A DNA stretch of 64,000 bases from Oleidesulfovibrio sp047973035 (GCF_047973035.1 NZ_JBKEBF010000032.1:1-64000), one strand, 5' to 3'. Positions 7,576 to 17,283 are shown, counted from the stretch's first letter. Translations and numbers: made by a program. Notes: generated from the letters alone by a model not told the origin.

Positions 7576-8097
7576 TTACAGAATGGGCATAGCTCCCATG
7601 GACGCCTGATATAGATAATTAATTACAGCAAAAACATACCAGACCATACCCGCAAGCATACACTTTAGTGACCAAAGAAACAGAATCGTCTTTTTATTCC
7701 GTACTGCAATCACCAGACACATACTTTCGGCTACCGAAGCCCGCTGCATTGCAGAAATCCAATGCAAACGGGTAACGCCGAACAACGCTATGCCCAGACT
7801 TACCAATACAAAAAGCAACCCCACAATCAACGGGACTCCGCTCAGCATACCGGCAACAACCATCCGGTGTCCCGAAAAGCCGGTAACCGAAATAAGCAAA
7901 GCGCCGATTCCGAAAATTGCCTGTGTACGTTGATTAAGTACACCAAATTGCCCCTGTAAGCTTTTCCATACTTCACTCTCGGAGCCGAGAACATCGAGCA
8001 TATAGCGGTATTCCTGCTGAATGCGCCCGGAGTGGGGCTCAGTTTCCAGCTTGCTGGCTCTCATCAGCACAGGCACTTCTTTAGATTTTTCAATCAT
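7576..8097 (-). CDS. Membrane protein of unknown function
   Basis: From the ATG at 8097 (MIEKSKEVPVLMRASKLE) the protein is 173 aa with a charged N-terminal third and three or four hydrophobic segments (TQAIFGIGALLISVTGF, VAGMLSGVPLIVGLLFVLVS and a C-terminal pair around LWSLKCMLAGMVWYVFAVI). The layout, a soluble helix followed by paired helices, resembles small membrane modules linked to nucleotide or stress signalling, but I do not recognise a family. The frame stays open to a GTG at 8172, and no start has a convincing RBS. It sits 13 bp upstream of the HDOD start region on the same strand and may be co-transcribed with it. Confidence 0.6.
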   Translation of the reverse strand: MIEKSKEVPVLMRASKLETEPHSGRIQQEYRYMLDVLGSESEVWKSLQGQFGVLNQRTQAIFGIGALLISVTGFSGHRMVVAGMLSGVPLIVGLLFVLVSLGIALFGVTRLHWISAMQRASVAESMCLVIAVRNKKTILFLWSLKCMLAGMVWYVFAVINYLYQASMGAMPIL

Positions 8098-8223
8098 AAG
8101 ACATTTATTACAGGAATATCGCCATCTCATGCAAGCAGCCATTTTGCCGTGCTTGACTGCGAGCGTTACCACACGTAGATTGATTCCTCGCTCAATCTAA
8201 TCAAAACGCCTTACGGCACGGGC

Positions 8224-11200
8224 ATGTTACCCTTCATGACTGCAGCAGATAATTTTCCCTTCCGCCATCAGCCGGACACGTCAACGTTCTGCCGTTCTGT
8301 GCTGCTTTCTCACGGCCTGCGCATTGCCGCCACGCTGGTTTTGCTTTGCGCCTTTATCTGCATCTGGTCGCAGCCTGCCGCAGCCCAGCAGGACAAACGC
8401 CGTAACGTCCTTTTTTTAAACTCATATCATAACGGATACTCGTGGTCTGACAAAATTCTGGAAGGTGTCAAAAATGTTTTTGCCGAGCAGGACAACTATA
8501 ACGTTGTTCTGCAGGTCGAATACATGGACTCAAAAAAGTTCCATTATGATGACACGGTGCAAACCCTTTTCAGACTCTATCGGGATAAATTCCGCGGCAA
8601 GCATTTTGATGCGATTATCTGTTCGGACAACATCGCCTTTGATTTCCTGCAGCAGTTCCGCGACACGCTGTTTCCCGGTGTTCCTGTCATCTTCAGCGGG
8701 CTTAACGACTTTCAGATAGAAGGCTTGAAGCTGGATGGCTACACAGGTGTGACAGAAGAATATGACGTTGTTGCCAACCTGCAGCTGGCCATGCGTCTGC
8801 ATCCGCAGATGAAGCGAATGGTTGTCATCGGAGACACCTCTGTCACCGGCACGGCCATCCGCAACCAGATAAAACGCGCGTTGTCAGTGGTCGAAGGCAA
8901 ACTGCAGGTTGAATTCTGGACAGAGTACCGGCTGGAAGACATGCTAGAAAACGTGCGCAGGCAGGGCCCTGACACCTTTTTCTACTTCATTCCCATGTAC
9001 CGCGACATTGACGGGCAATTTTATTCCGCACAGGAGCTGCTGGAAAAAGTACACGCCAACTCCAAAGCTCCGCTGTACTCCAACTGGGAATTTCTGCTGG
9101 GCCACGGCATTCTGGGCGGCAAGCTGATTTCAGGCGTCCGTCACGGTGAAGTGGCCGCCAAGATTGCCATGCAGATTCTGCATGGCACACCTGTTGATGA
9201 AATTCCTATCATTTCCGCAGCGGATGCTGCAGACAGTGAAACATACATATTTGATTATAACGAACTCCGCAGGCTGTTCATCACTCCTGAGCAGTTACCC
9301 GACGGCTCAAAGCTGATCAACGAGCCCAGTCCGTTCTATGAACTGAACAAGCAGGTATTCTGGACAATCATCATCTTCATGGTTCTGCTTTCGGCAAGCA
9401 TGGTCATGCTGACTATGAATATTCTGGAAAAGCGGCGTGTTGAACAAAAAATAAAAGACCAGCTGTCTTTTCTGCGCCTGCTCATGGACACCATTCCGCT
9501 TCCGATCTTCACAAAAGATAAAAACGGCAGTTTTCTGCAATGCAACAAGGCGTTCGAAGAATTTTTCAACGTGGACAGAGAATCCCTGCTGGGACTTTCC
9601 GGCAATCCGGATAACAGTGCCGTACTGGCTCTGACAGACCCTTCGGATGTACGTCTGCTCAGAAGGCCTAATATTGAAATCAGCGACAAAACCATTGAAG
9701 GGCCGGACGGCAAGCTGCGAAATATCATTCTGCACAAGGCTACCCACAACAACGCGCGCGGCGATATTGTGGGCCTTGTGGGCGTGGTGTTTGATTACAC
9801 GGCACGCCGCAGGGCAGAAGACAGCCTGAGAGCGGCAGAAGAAAAATACCGTTCAATCTTCGAAGGTTCACCTCTGGGTATTTTCCGCATCAGACCGCAG
9901 GATGAATTTATTGATCTGAACCCGTCACTGGCGCGCATGGCAGGGTATGATTCTCCCGAAGAACTGGCTGCCGAACTGCCGGTAAGCGTTTCACGGCTTG
10001 TGGAAAAAATAACCGAAGACAATACCGGCCCCAATGAAGTTGTGGACTTTGAGCACACCTTTGCAAAGCCGGACGGCAGCAATGTGACCGCGCACATAAC
10101 ACTGCGCGTGGCGCGTGATGAGACCGGTGCCATCAGCATGCTGGAAGGATACGCCGAAAACGTCACACAACGTAAAGAAGCGGAACAGGCGCTCAGTGAG
10201 TCACAGCGTATGTTGCAGCTGGTGCTGGATAACATTCCGCAGCTGGTAAGCTGGAAAGACGCATCATTGCGCTACATCGGTGCAAACAAATCGTTTGCTC
10301 AGTTCTTCGGCATTGACGAACTGGAAGGTGCAATCGGCAGGAGCGACATCGAAATTCTGCCTGATGAAGCACAGGCGTTACGACTGAGAGATGAAGACGA
10401 AGAGGTCATACGCTCGAACACCCCGCGCTATCGGTATAAATGGTCCACAACAGCAGCAGACGGAAAAAGCGTCTGGCTGGAGACTAACCGTGTGCCGTTG
10501 CACGATGAAAAAGGGCACGTTGTGGGTCTGCTGACAACAGCAGAAGACGTCACACAGAAAATCAACCTTGAGCGGCAATTACTGCAATCTCAAAAAATGG
10601 AAGCTATCGGCACGCTTGCCGGTGGCATTTCGCACGATTTCAACAACATCCTGACGTCCATCATCAACTCCATTGAGCTGGCTCTTACGGATGTGGAAGC
10701 TGCCTCCATAACATTCAATGACCTGATGCGCGCCCTGAAAGCAGCACAGCGCGGCAGCCATCTTGTAAAACAAATACTTACGTTCAGCAGGCCTTCCGTA
10801 GAAGGCTTTGTCACCACCGACATCAACGAAGCCCTGAACGAAGCTGCAAGCCTTATCAAGGCATCACTGCCGCGAAACATCGACATCCGGCTGGCCATTC
10901 CGCCGCGTCCGTCGCTGACGTACGCTGACCCGACGCAGATTCATCAGGTTATCATGAACCTGTGCACCAACTCGTTTCAGGCGCTGCGTGAAACAGGCGG
11001 AGTGCTGGAAATCAATCTGGAGCAGGAACCGCTGGCAGAAGAGGCGGCTCAGGAGCTTGCCGTTTCAGCAGGCAACTACCTTAAATTGACTGTCAGCGAT
11101 GACGGCCCCGGCATTCCGCTTGTAATTGCAGACAAAATTTTCGATCCGTTCTTTACCACCAAAGGCAAAACAGAAGGAACAGGCCTTGGCCTTGCCGTTG

Positions 11201-11706
11201 TGCATGGTATTGTAAAGGCTCACCGCGGTGCAGTACGGGTGACTTCAGAGCCTTTCAAGCGCACTGCGTTTGAAATATGGCTGCCCATGCTTGACGCGGA
11301 AGGCACTCCGCTGCCCATATCCGATGCCGGTGATCTGCAGGGCGGTGACGAACGGATATTGTTTGTTGAAGACGATGATGACCAGTTGCACACAATTCCC
11401 CGTGTGCTTGAATCGCTGGGCTTTACCGTACGTGCGCTGAAAAGCCCTTCGCGGGCTGCCCAGCTGCTGCGCGAAAACCCAAGAGCATACGATCTGGTCA
11501 TAACTGATTACGACATGCCGGAGACCAACGGCCTTGAACTGGCAGACGAAATCAGCGATATTGCCCCGCACATTCCTGTTATTATGGTGTCCGGGCGTGA
11601 CGTGGTGGCAGAAGGAGCCGGCGCGTTCCCCAATATCAAAGCAATCGTACCCAAGCCCTACAACAGAAACATCTTGTCCGAGACCATCCGCAGGGTTCTC
11701 GGGTAG
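8224..11706 (+). CDS. lurS: Hybrid sensor histidine kinase, LurS-like lactate sensor
   Basis: This 1160-aa kinase has a signal/transmembrane segment (about 33-54), a periplasmic ABC-substrate-binding-like domain (about 58-360, starting RRNVLFLNSYHNGYSWSD), a second membrane helix (about 377-400) and three PAS regions (about 410-535, 545-660, 665-785). A HisKA H-box (GGISHDFNN, His804), a HATPase domain (DDGPGIP, GTGLGLAVVHGIV) and a C-terminal receiver domain with Asp1095 (VITDYDMP) follow. It lies 2 bp before the regulator gene and directly upstream of the lactate operon, the position of the LurS/LurR system known in Desulfovibrio. The periplasmic domain may bind lactate or a related acid; this is inference. 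The start at 8224 has a weak RBS, and an ATG at 8236 is an alternative. Confidence 0.9.
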   Translation: MLPFMTAADNFPFRHQPDTSTFCRSVLLSHGLRIAATLVLLCAFICIWSQPAAAQQDKRRNVLFLNSYHNGYSWSDKILEGVKNVFAEQDNYNVVLQVEYMDSKKFHYDDTVQTLFRLYRDKFRGKHFDAIICSDNIAFDFLQQFRDTLFPGVPVIFSGLNDFQIEGLKLDGYTGVTEEYDVVANLQLAMRLHPQMKRMVVIGDTSVTGTAIRNQIKRALSVVEGKLQVEFWTEYRLEDMLENVRRQGPDTFFYFIPMYRDIDGQFYSAQELLEKVHANSKAPLYSNWEFLLGHGILGGKLISGVRHGEVAAKIAMQILHGTPVDEIPIISAADAADSETYIFDYNELRRLFITPEQLPDGSKLINEPSPFYELNKQVFWTIIIFMVLLSASMVMLTMNILEKRRVEQKIKDQLSFLRLLMDTIPLPIFTKDKNGSFLQCNKAFEEFFNVDRESLLGLSGNPDNSAVLALTDPSDVRLLRRPNIEISDKTIEGPDGKLRNIILHKATHNNARGDIVGLVGVVFDYTARRRAEDSLRAAEEKYRSIFEGSPLGIFRIRPQDEFIDLNPSLARMAGYDSPEELAAELPVSVSRLVEKITEDNTGPNEVVDFEHTFAKPDGSNVTAHITLRVARDETGAISMLEGYAENVTQRKEAEQALSESQRMLQLVLDNIPQLVSWKDASLRYIGANKSFAQFFGIDELEGAIGRSDIEILPDEAQALRLRDEDEEVIRSNTPRYRYKWSTTAADGKSVWLETNRVPLHDEKGHVVGLLTTAEDVTQKINLERQLLQSQKMEAIGTLAGGISHDFNNILTSIINSIELALTDVEAASITFNDLMRALKAAQRGSHLVKQILTFSRPSVEGFVTTDINEALNEAASLIKASLPRNIDIRLAIPPRPSLTYADPTQIHQVIMNLCTNSFQALRETGGVLEINLEQEPLAEEAAQELAVSAGNYLKLTVSDDGPGIPLVIADKIFDPFFTTKGKTEGTGLGLAVVHGIVKAHRGAVRVTSEPFKRTAFEIWLPMLDAEGTPLPISDAGDLQGGDERILFVEDDDDQLHTIPRVLESLGFTVRALKSPSRAAQLLRENPRAYDLVITDYDMPETNGLELADEISDIAPHIPVIMVSGRDVVAEGAGAFPNIKAIVPKPYNRNILSETIRRVLG

Positions 11707-11708
11707 CT

Positions 11709-13178
11709 ATGGAACGCATCATGCCCAGAATACTGGTCATAGACGACGATACTATCGTTTGCGAAACCATCGGAAGCCTTCTTTCACGACTGCAGTACGA
11801 AAGCCGCTCTGCCCATACTCTGGAACAGGGCCTAGCACTGCTGGAACAGGAAGATTTCGACGTGGTGTTTCTGGATGTCCGCCTGCCCGATGGTAACGGG
11901 CTGGAGGCGCTGTCTAAAATCAGAAAGCACGAGAACAGTCCCGAGGTCATTATCCTGACCGGAGAAGGTGATCCTGACGGGGCCGAGCTGGCTATTCAGG
12001 GCGGCGTCTGGGACTACCTAGTCAAACCCACTCCCATCAAGCAGACCACTCTCACGTTGAACAGAGCGCTGCAGTACCGGCAGGAAAAGCTTAACAAGCA
12101 GTCCGCTCCGCCAGTCGCCCTGAACCTTGACGGAGTTGTCGGCAGCAGCGAACGGATTCGTGAGTCCTTCAATATTGTCGCACAGGCCTCGGCAACCGAC
12201 ACCAATGTACTCATTACCGGCGAAACAGGTACCGGCAAGGAGCTGTTTGCCCGCACTATCCACAAAAACAGTGGCCGTGCACACGGCCCGTTTGTAGTTG
12301 TGGACTGTGCCGCCCTTACTGAAACTCTCGTGGAATCCACGCTGTTCGGTCATAAGAAAGGCGCATTTACCGGTGCCCAGTCTGATCAGGAAGGTCTGGC
12401 AAAACTTGCCGATGGCGGCACCCTTTTCCTTGACGAAGTAGGTGAAATGCCCCTTTCGCTGCAACGTGCTTTTTTGCGTTTTCTGCAGGAAAGAACCTTC
12501 CGCCCCGTTGGCGGGACACAGGAAGTAAAAAGTAACTTCCGCCTGATTTCGGCAACCAACAGAGATCTGGACGCCATGGTCAAGCGGGGAGAATTCCGCA
12601 AGGACCTGCTGTTCCGTCTGAAGACCATGCACGTGGTACTGCCGCCGCTGCGTCAGCGCCTGACAGATTTGAAGCCCCTTGCCATGTATTATGTAGACAA
12701 GCTGTGCGAACAATACAGCGTGCCCAACAAGGGTTTCAGTTCTGACTTCTTTACTATGCTTGCCCGTCACGACTGGCCGGGCAACGTCCGCGAGCTCTTT
12801 AACGTGCTGGAGCGGGCATTTGTGGCATCCGGCCTTGAAAGCATGCTTTATGCCATGCATCTGCCGCAGGAACTGCGCATCAAGGCGGCAAAGGCACACC
12901 TTTCAAAAGACAGCAGCATCAATCAGAGAGAACCCCGTGAAAATCAGGCAGTCTCTCCCGTCAGCTTGATTGAAGAATGCACGCCAACCAGAGCACAGCA
13001 TGGCGGGCTGCCTTGCCCGCTACCTGACATGCGCACGTTTAAACGCATGATGGAACGCAAGTATCTGGAAGGCATCATAGCCCAGCACAAAGGGGATTTG
13101 CCGTCGATACTGGAAACGTCGGGCCTGTCGCGTTCACACTTCTATGCGCTGCTGAAAAAGAATAATATTGTGCTTTGA
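11709..13178 (+). CDS. lurR: NtrC-family response regulator, LurR-like
   Basis: A 489-aa three-domain activator. The receiver has the phosphoacceptor Asp56 (VVFLDVRLPDG). The AAA+ sigma-54-interaction domain has Walker A GETGTGKE, GAFTGA and Walker B TLFLDEVGEMP. The C-terminal Fis-type HTH ends SGLSRSHFYALLKKNNIVL. Desulfovibrio LurR, encoded in this position, activates lactate-oxidation genes with sigma-54. The kinase stop and this ATG are 2 bp apart, so the pair is co-expressed. Candidate binding sites and a sigma-54-like promoter lie in the next 300 bp. A second ATG at 11721 (MPRILVIDDD) could be the true start. Confidence 0.92.
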   Translation: MERIMPRILVIDDDTIVCETIGSLLSRLQYESRSAHTLEQGLALLEQEDFDVVFLDVRLPDGNGLEALSKIRKHENSPEVIILTGEGDPDGAELAIQGGVWDYLVKPTPIKQTTLTLNRALQYRQEKLNKQSAPPVALNLDGVVGSSERIRESFNIVAQASATDTNVLITGETGTGKELFARTIHKNSGRAHGPFVVVDCAALTETLVESTLFGHKKGAFTGAQSDQEGLAKLADGGTLFLDEVGEMPLSLQRAFLRFLQERTFRPVGGTQEVKSNFRLISATNRDLDAMVKRGEFRKDLLFRLKTMHVVLPPLRQRLTDLKPLAMYYVDKLCEQYSVPNKGFSSDFFTMLARHDWPGNVRELFNVLERAFVASGLESMLYAMHLPQELRIKAAKAHLSKDSSINQREPRENQAVSPVSLIEECTPTRAQHGGLPCPLPDMRTFKRMMERKYLEGIIAQHKGDLPSILETSGLSRSHFYALLKKNNIVL

Positions 13179-13236
13179 TTCTTGGTGGCACTTTACGGTA
13201 TGATCAGAAGTGTGCAGGAATTTTGCCTGCATACCT

Positions 13237-13254
13237 TGTCTGTTTTTTCAGACA
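13237..13254 (+). promoter_or_regulatory. Putative LurR upstream activating site 1 (perfect dyad)
   Basis: TGTCTG-N6-CAGACA, a perfect inverted repeat with an all-T centre. It lies about 240 bp upstream of the sigma-54-like promoter and recurs twice in the same leader. The T-run is in the loop rather than after the stem, so it is a poor terminator and a better protein site. Confidence 0.5.
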
Positions 13255-13261
13255 AGATTGT

Positions 13262-13279
13262 TTTCCACTTTTCCAGACA
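13262..13279 (+). promoter_or_regulatory. Putative LurR site 2 (degenerate copy)
   Basis: TTTC-N10-GACA shares the spacing and the T-rich centre of the dyad at 13237 and starts 25 bp after it, with one mismatch in the left half-site. Low confidence on its own. Confidence 0.3.
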
Positions 13280-13363
13280 GCCTGAATCGGCTCTACTAAA
13301 TGTCTTCATGCTGCTTCAGATAATTTTTTGATGAGATTTATGTTCCAGCAGCGTTGCAAAAGC

Positions 13364-13381
13364 TGTCTTTTTTTTCAGACT
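13364..13381 (+). promoter_or_regulatory. Putative LurR site 3
   Basis: TGTC-TTTTTTTTCA-GACT matches the first dyad at 16 of 18 positions and has the same N10 spacing between half-sites. It begins 127 bp after the first copy, close to twelve helical turns, so both would face the same side of the DNA. Located about 100 bp upstream of the -24 element. Confidence 0.45.
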
Positions 13382-13464
13382 CTGTATTATTGCCCGGACA
13401 ACAGCACCACCCCAAAAAGGAGGTAACGCCGCGAATAAACAACGCATAGCATACAGACACACCA

Positions 13465-13480
13465 TGGCACAAATTTTGTA
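13465..13480 (+). promoter_or_regulatory. Sigma-54-like promoter of the lactate operon
   Basis: TGGCAC-AAATT-TTGTA has a perfect -24 hexamer and correct spacing, with T for C in the -12 TTGC. It would start transcription near 13492, leaving a leader of about 135 nt before the oxidoreductase ATG. The upstream gene is a sigma-54 activator, which fits. The non-consensus -12 lowers confidence. Confidence 0.6.
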
Positions 13481-13626
13481 ATTAGCGGAAGCTGAAGCTA
13501 CCCTCGGCACCTGCGGGTTCCGGACGGGTACTACTTCGGCGCATGAGGTTATCACGGATGCCCGAATCCGGCTGATAATCACTCAATAACATCATGCTTC
13601 AAGGTTAGAAAAAGGAGTTTACACTC

Positions 13627-16600
13627 ATGGCCAAGCAGATGAAGACGATGGACGGTAACACCGCTGCTGCGTATATCGCATACGCACTGAGCGACACCGC
13701 CGCCATCTACCCCATCACCCCCTCTTCCAACATGGGCGAAGTGGCCGACGACTGGGCCGCCGCCGGTAAAAAGAACATCTTCGGACAGACCGTATCCGTA
13801 CGTCAGCTTCAGTCCGAAGCAGGTGCAGCAGGTGCCGTTCACGGTTCTCTGGCTGCCGGCGCTCTGACTGCCACCTTCACGGCATCTCAGGGTCTGCTGC
13901 TGATGATCCCCAACATGTACAAAATCGCCGGTGAACTGCTTCCCGGTGTTTTCCATGTTTCCGCCCGCGCACTGGCTTCGCATGCACTGTCCATCTTCGG
14001 TGACCATCAGGACGTAATGGCCTGTCGTCAGACCGGTTTTGCTTTCCTTGCTTCCAACTCTGTTCAGGAAGCAATGGACATGGCACTGGTTGCTCACATG
14101 GCTGCCATCGAAACCAGCGTTCCTTTCTGTCACTTCTTTGATGGCTTCCGTACCTCTCACGAGCTGCAGAAAATCGAAGTCATCGACTACGAAGACATCA
14201 AGGGCCTGATCAACATGGAAAAGGTGGAAGCTTTCCGCCACAACGCCATGAACCCTGAGCACCCCCATCTGCGCGGTACTGCTCAGAACCCCGACATTTA
14301 CTTCCAGGCACGTGAAGCCTGCAACCCCTTCTACGAGCAGGTTCCCACTCAAGTTCTGGCTGCAATGAAGAAGGTTGAAGGCGTTACCGGCCGTAAATAC
14401 AAGCTGTTTGACTACGTTGGTCACGCTGAAGCCGAGCGCGTCATCATCGCCATGGGTTCCGGCTGTGAAACCATCGAAGAAGTAGTTAACCACATGGTTA
14501 AAAAGGGCGAGCGCGTCGGCCTTATCAAGGTTCGTCTGTTCCGTCCCTTCTCCACCGAACACATGCTGGCAGCTCTGCCCGCAACTGCACACACCATCAC
14601 CGTACTCGACCGCACCAAAGAGCCCGGCGCTCTGGGCGATCCCCTGTACCTCGACGTGTGCACCGCTTTCATGGAACACGGCGAAGCTCCCACCATCATC
14701 GGTGGCCGCTACGGTCTCGGCTCCAAGGAATTCACCCCCGCCGACGTTGTTGCCGTATACGACAACATGAAGGTTGCCGGTCCCAAGAACCACTTCACCG
14801 TGGGTATCATTGACGACGTAAGCCACACTTCTCTCGAAGTCGGTGCAGCTCTTGATACCGTTCCTGAAGGAACCGTACAGTGCAAATTCTTCGGTCTGGG
14901 CGCAGACGGTACCGTTGGCGCCAACAAGCAGGCCATCAAGATCATCGGTGACAACACCGACATGTACGCTCAGGGCTACTTCGCTTACGACTCCAAGAAG
15001 TCCGGTGGCTTCACCGTATCGCACCTGCGTTTCGGTAACGAGCCCATCCAGTCCACCTACCTTGTTAACCGTGCCGACTACGTGGCCTGCCACAAGTCCG
15101 CATACGTCACCCAGTACGACGTGCTGGAAGGCATCAAGGAAGGCGGCGTGTTCGTACTGAACTCGCACTGGAACCTTGAAGACATGGAAAAAGAACTGCC
15201 TGCTTCCATGAAGCGCACCATCGCTGCCAAGAAGCTGAAATTCTACAACATCGACGCTGTTAAAATCGCCGGTGAAGTTGGTCTGGGCGGCCGTATCAAC
15301 ATGGTCATGCAGACTGCATTCTTCAAGCTTGCCAACGTGATGCCCTTTGAGCAGGCAATCGCACTGCTGAAAGACTCCATCAAGAAAGCATACGGCAAGA
15401 AGGGCGACAAGATCGTTAACATGAACGTTGCCGCTGTTGACAAAGCAGTGGACGCTCTTGTTGAAGTTCAGTACCCCGCATCCTGGGCAGAAGCCACCGA
15501 CGCCGGTTGCGGCTGCGGTTGCGGTCACGACGTACCTGACTTCATCAAAGACGTTGTACGTCCCATTCTGGCTCAGCAGGGCGACAAACTGCCCGTTTCC
15601 TCCTTCGAGCCCGACGGACTGTTCCCTGTTGGCACCGCTGCTTTCGAAAAGCGTGGCGTTGCCATCAACGTGCCTTGCTGGCTGCCTGAAAACTGCATCC
15701 AGTGCAACCAGTGCTCCTACGTATGCCCCCACGCAGCTATCCGCCCCGTACTGGCTACCGAAGAAGAACTGGAAGGCGCACCTGAGTCCTTCGTAACTGT
15801 TGAAGCAAAGGGCAAGGAAGTTAAGGGCCTGAAGTACCGCATGCAGGTTTACTCTCAGGACTGCCTCGGTTGCGGTTCCTGCGCAGATGTCTGCCCCGCG
15901 AAGAACAAGGCGCTGGTGATGAAGCCCATCGAAACCCAGCTGCCCACCGAAGTGCCCAACCTGGCCTTTGCTGAAGAAAACATCGCCATCAAGGACAACC
16001 TGATGAGCCGCGACTCCCTGAAGGGTTCGCAGTTCCAGCAGCCCCTGATGGAATTCTCCGGCGCCTGCGCAGGCTGCGGCGAAACTCCTTACGTAAAGCT
16101 GCTTACTCAGATGTTCGGCGAGCGCATGGTTGTTGCTAACGCAACCGGCTGTTCCTCCATCTGGGGCGCATCTGCTCCCACCACGCCTTACACCGTCAAC
16201 AAGGACGGCCACGGCCCGACCTGGGGCAACTCACTGTTCGAAGACGCAGCCGAATTCGGCTACGGCATGAACATGGCTTACGTACAGCTCCGCAACAAGC
16301 TGGCCGACCTGTGCCAGCAGGCTCTGGAAGTTGCCGAGTCTGAAGAGCTGAAGGCTGCCCTGAAGGGCTGGCTGGAAAACAAGGACGACGCCGAACTGTC
16401 CAAGAAGGGCGGCGACGAAGTTCTGGCTTACATCGACGAGCTGGGCGACAGCCCGCTGGTAGATGAAATCTACGGCATGCACGACCTGTTCACCAAGAAG
16501 TCCGTATGGATCTTCGGTGGTGACGGCTGGGCATACGACATCGGCTTCGGCGGTGTTGATCACGTTCTCGCTTCCGGCGAAGACATCAACATTCTGGTAA

Positions 16601-17283
16601 TGGACACCGAAGTGTACTCCAACACCGGTGGTCAGTCTTCCAAGGCTACCCCCCTCGGCTCCATCGCCAAGTTCGCCGCTTCCGGTAAAAAGACCTCCAA
16701 GAAAGATCTTGGCCGTATGGCCATGACCTACGGATACGTCTACGTTGCAAGCATCTCCATGGGTGCCAACAAGCAGCAGGTTCTCAAGGCCTTCAAGGAA
16801 GCTGAAGCTTACAAGGGCCCCTCGCTGATCATCGCCTACGCTCCCTGCATCAACCAGGGCATCCGCAAGGGCATGGGCAAATCCATGGAAGAAGGCAAGC
16901 TGGCCGTGGAAACCGGCTACTGGCCTCTGTACCGCTTCAACCCCGAGCTTGCTGATGAAGGCAAAAACCCCTTCATCTTCGAGTCCAAGGCTCCTAACGG
17001 CGAAATTCAGGAGTTCCTCTCCGGTGAAAACCGTTACGCCCTGCTCGAAAAGATGGCTCCTGAAGAGTCCAAGCGTCTGCGTATGCAGATCGAAAAAGAA
17101 TACAAAGAGCGTTACGACTACATGAAGGCTCTGTCTGAACTGCCCGGCTTTACCGCCGAAGCAGGAAAGCCTGTAGCCGCCGGCGAAGATGCCGGTGAAG
17201 CATGCTCCGTAACCGCCACTGCCGAGCACGCTCACGATGATGCTGCCGGCAAAGCATGCGAAGACGGCCGTAACGGCAAATAA
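13627..17283 (+). CDS. por: Pyruvate:ferredoxin oxidoreductase, single-chain
   Basis: This 1218-aa enzyme converts pyruvate and CoA to acetyl-CoA and CO2, reducing ferredoxin. All fused domains are present in order: the N-terminal pyruvate-binding region (YPITPSSNMGE at about 31), the gamma domain, two [4Fe-4S] motifs CIQCNQCSYVCP and CLGCGSCADVCP (about 690-760), CAGCGE for the proximal cluster and the thiamine-diphosphate site GDGWAYDIG (about 964). A C-terminal extension carries Cys1193 and Cys1211. In D. africanus PFOR an equivalent tail with a disulfide protects the enzyme from oxygen. A Cys/Gly insertion GCGCGCGHD lies near residue 628. AAAGGAG precedes the ATG. It is the first gene of the lactate operon. 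Confidence 0.97.
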   Translation: MAKQMKTMDGNTAAAYIAYALSDTAAIYPITPSSNMGEVADDWAAAGKKNIFGQTVSVRQLQSEAGAAGAVHGSLAAGALTATFTASQGLLLMIPNMYKIAGELLPGVFHVSARALASHALSIFGDHQDVMACRQTGFAFLASNSVQEAMDMALVAHMAAIETSVPFCHFFDGFRTSHELQKIEVIDYEDIKGLINMEKVEAFRHNAMNPEHPHLRGTAQNPDIYFQAREACNPFYEQVPTQVLAAMKKVEGVTGRKYKLFDYVGHAEAERVIIAMGSGCETIEEVVNHMVKKGERVGLIKVRLFRPFSTEHMLAALPATAHTITVLDRTKEPGALGDPLYLDVCTAFMEHGEAPTIIGGRYGLGSKEFTPADVVAVYDNMKVAGPKNHFTVGIIDDVSHTSLEVGAALDTVPEGTVQCKFFGLGADGTVGANKQAIKIIGDNTDMYAQGYFAYDSKKSGGFTVSHLRFGNEPIQSTYLVNRADYVACHKSAYVTQYDVLEGIKEGGVFVLNSHWNLEDMEKELPASMKRTIAAKKLKFYNIDAVKIAGEVGLGGRINMVMQTAFFKLANVMPFEQAIALLKDSIKKAYGKKGDKIVNMNVAAVDKAVDALVEVQYPASWAEATDAGCGCGCGHDVPDFIKDVVRPILAQQGDKLPVSSFEPDGLFPVGTAAFEKRGVAINVPCWLPENCIQCNQCSYVCPHAAIRPVLATEEELEGAPESFVTVEAKGKEVKGLKYRMQVYSQDCLGCGSCADVCPAKNKALVMKPIETQLPTEVPNLAFAEENIAIKDNLMSRDSLKGSQFQQPLMEFSGACAGCGETPYVKLLTQMFGERMVVANATGCSSIWGASAPTTPYTVNKDGHGPTWGNSLFEDAAEFGYGMNMAYVQLRNKLADLCQQALEVAESEELKAALKGWLENKDDAELSKKGGDEVLAYIDELGDSPLVDEIYGMHDLFTKKSVWIFGGDGWAYDIGFGGVDHVLASGEDINILVMDTEVYSNTGGQSSKATPLGSIAKFAASGKKTSKKDLGRMAMTYGYVYVASISMGANKQQVLKAFKEAEAYKGPSLIIAYAPCINQGIRKGMGKSMEEGKLAVETGYWPLYRFNPELADEGKNPFIFESKAPNGEIQEFLSGENRYALLEKMAPEESKRLRMQIEKEYKERYDYMKALSELPGFTAEAGKPVAAGEDAGEACSVTATAEHAHDDAAGKACEDGRNGK

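Noticed and set aside
13192..13210. TGGCAC after lurR as a sigma-54 promoter
   Set aside because: TGGCAC-TTTAC is followed by GGTAT, with no TTGC at -12. The match at 13465-13480 is better and closer to por.
13235..13256. Hairpin read as a terminator of lurR
   Set aside because: The T-run is in the loop, and the sequence after the stem is ATTGTTTT rather than a direct T-run. The same dyad recurs downstream, so a protein-binding site is preferred.
13579..16212. 877-codon open frame on the minus strand opposite the pyruvate oxidoreductase gene
   Set aside because: It has no RBS or family signal and lies opposite a highly conserved gene. Its Val/Gly/His-rich product is what the strong codon bias of the real gene gives in antisense.
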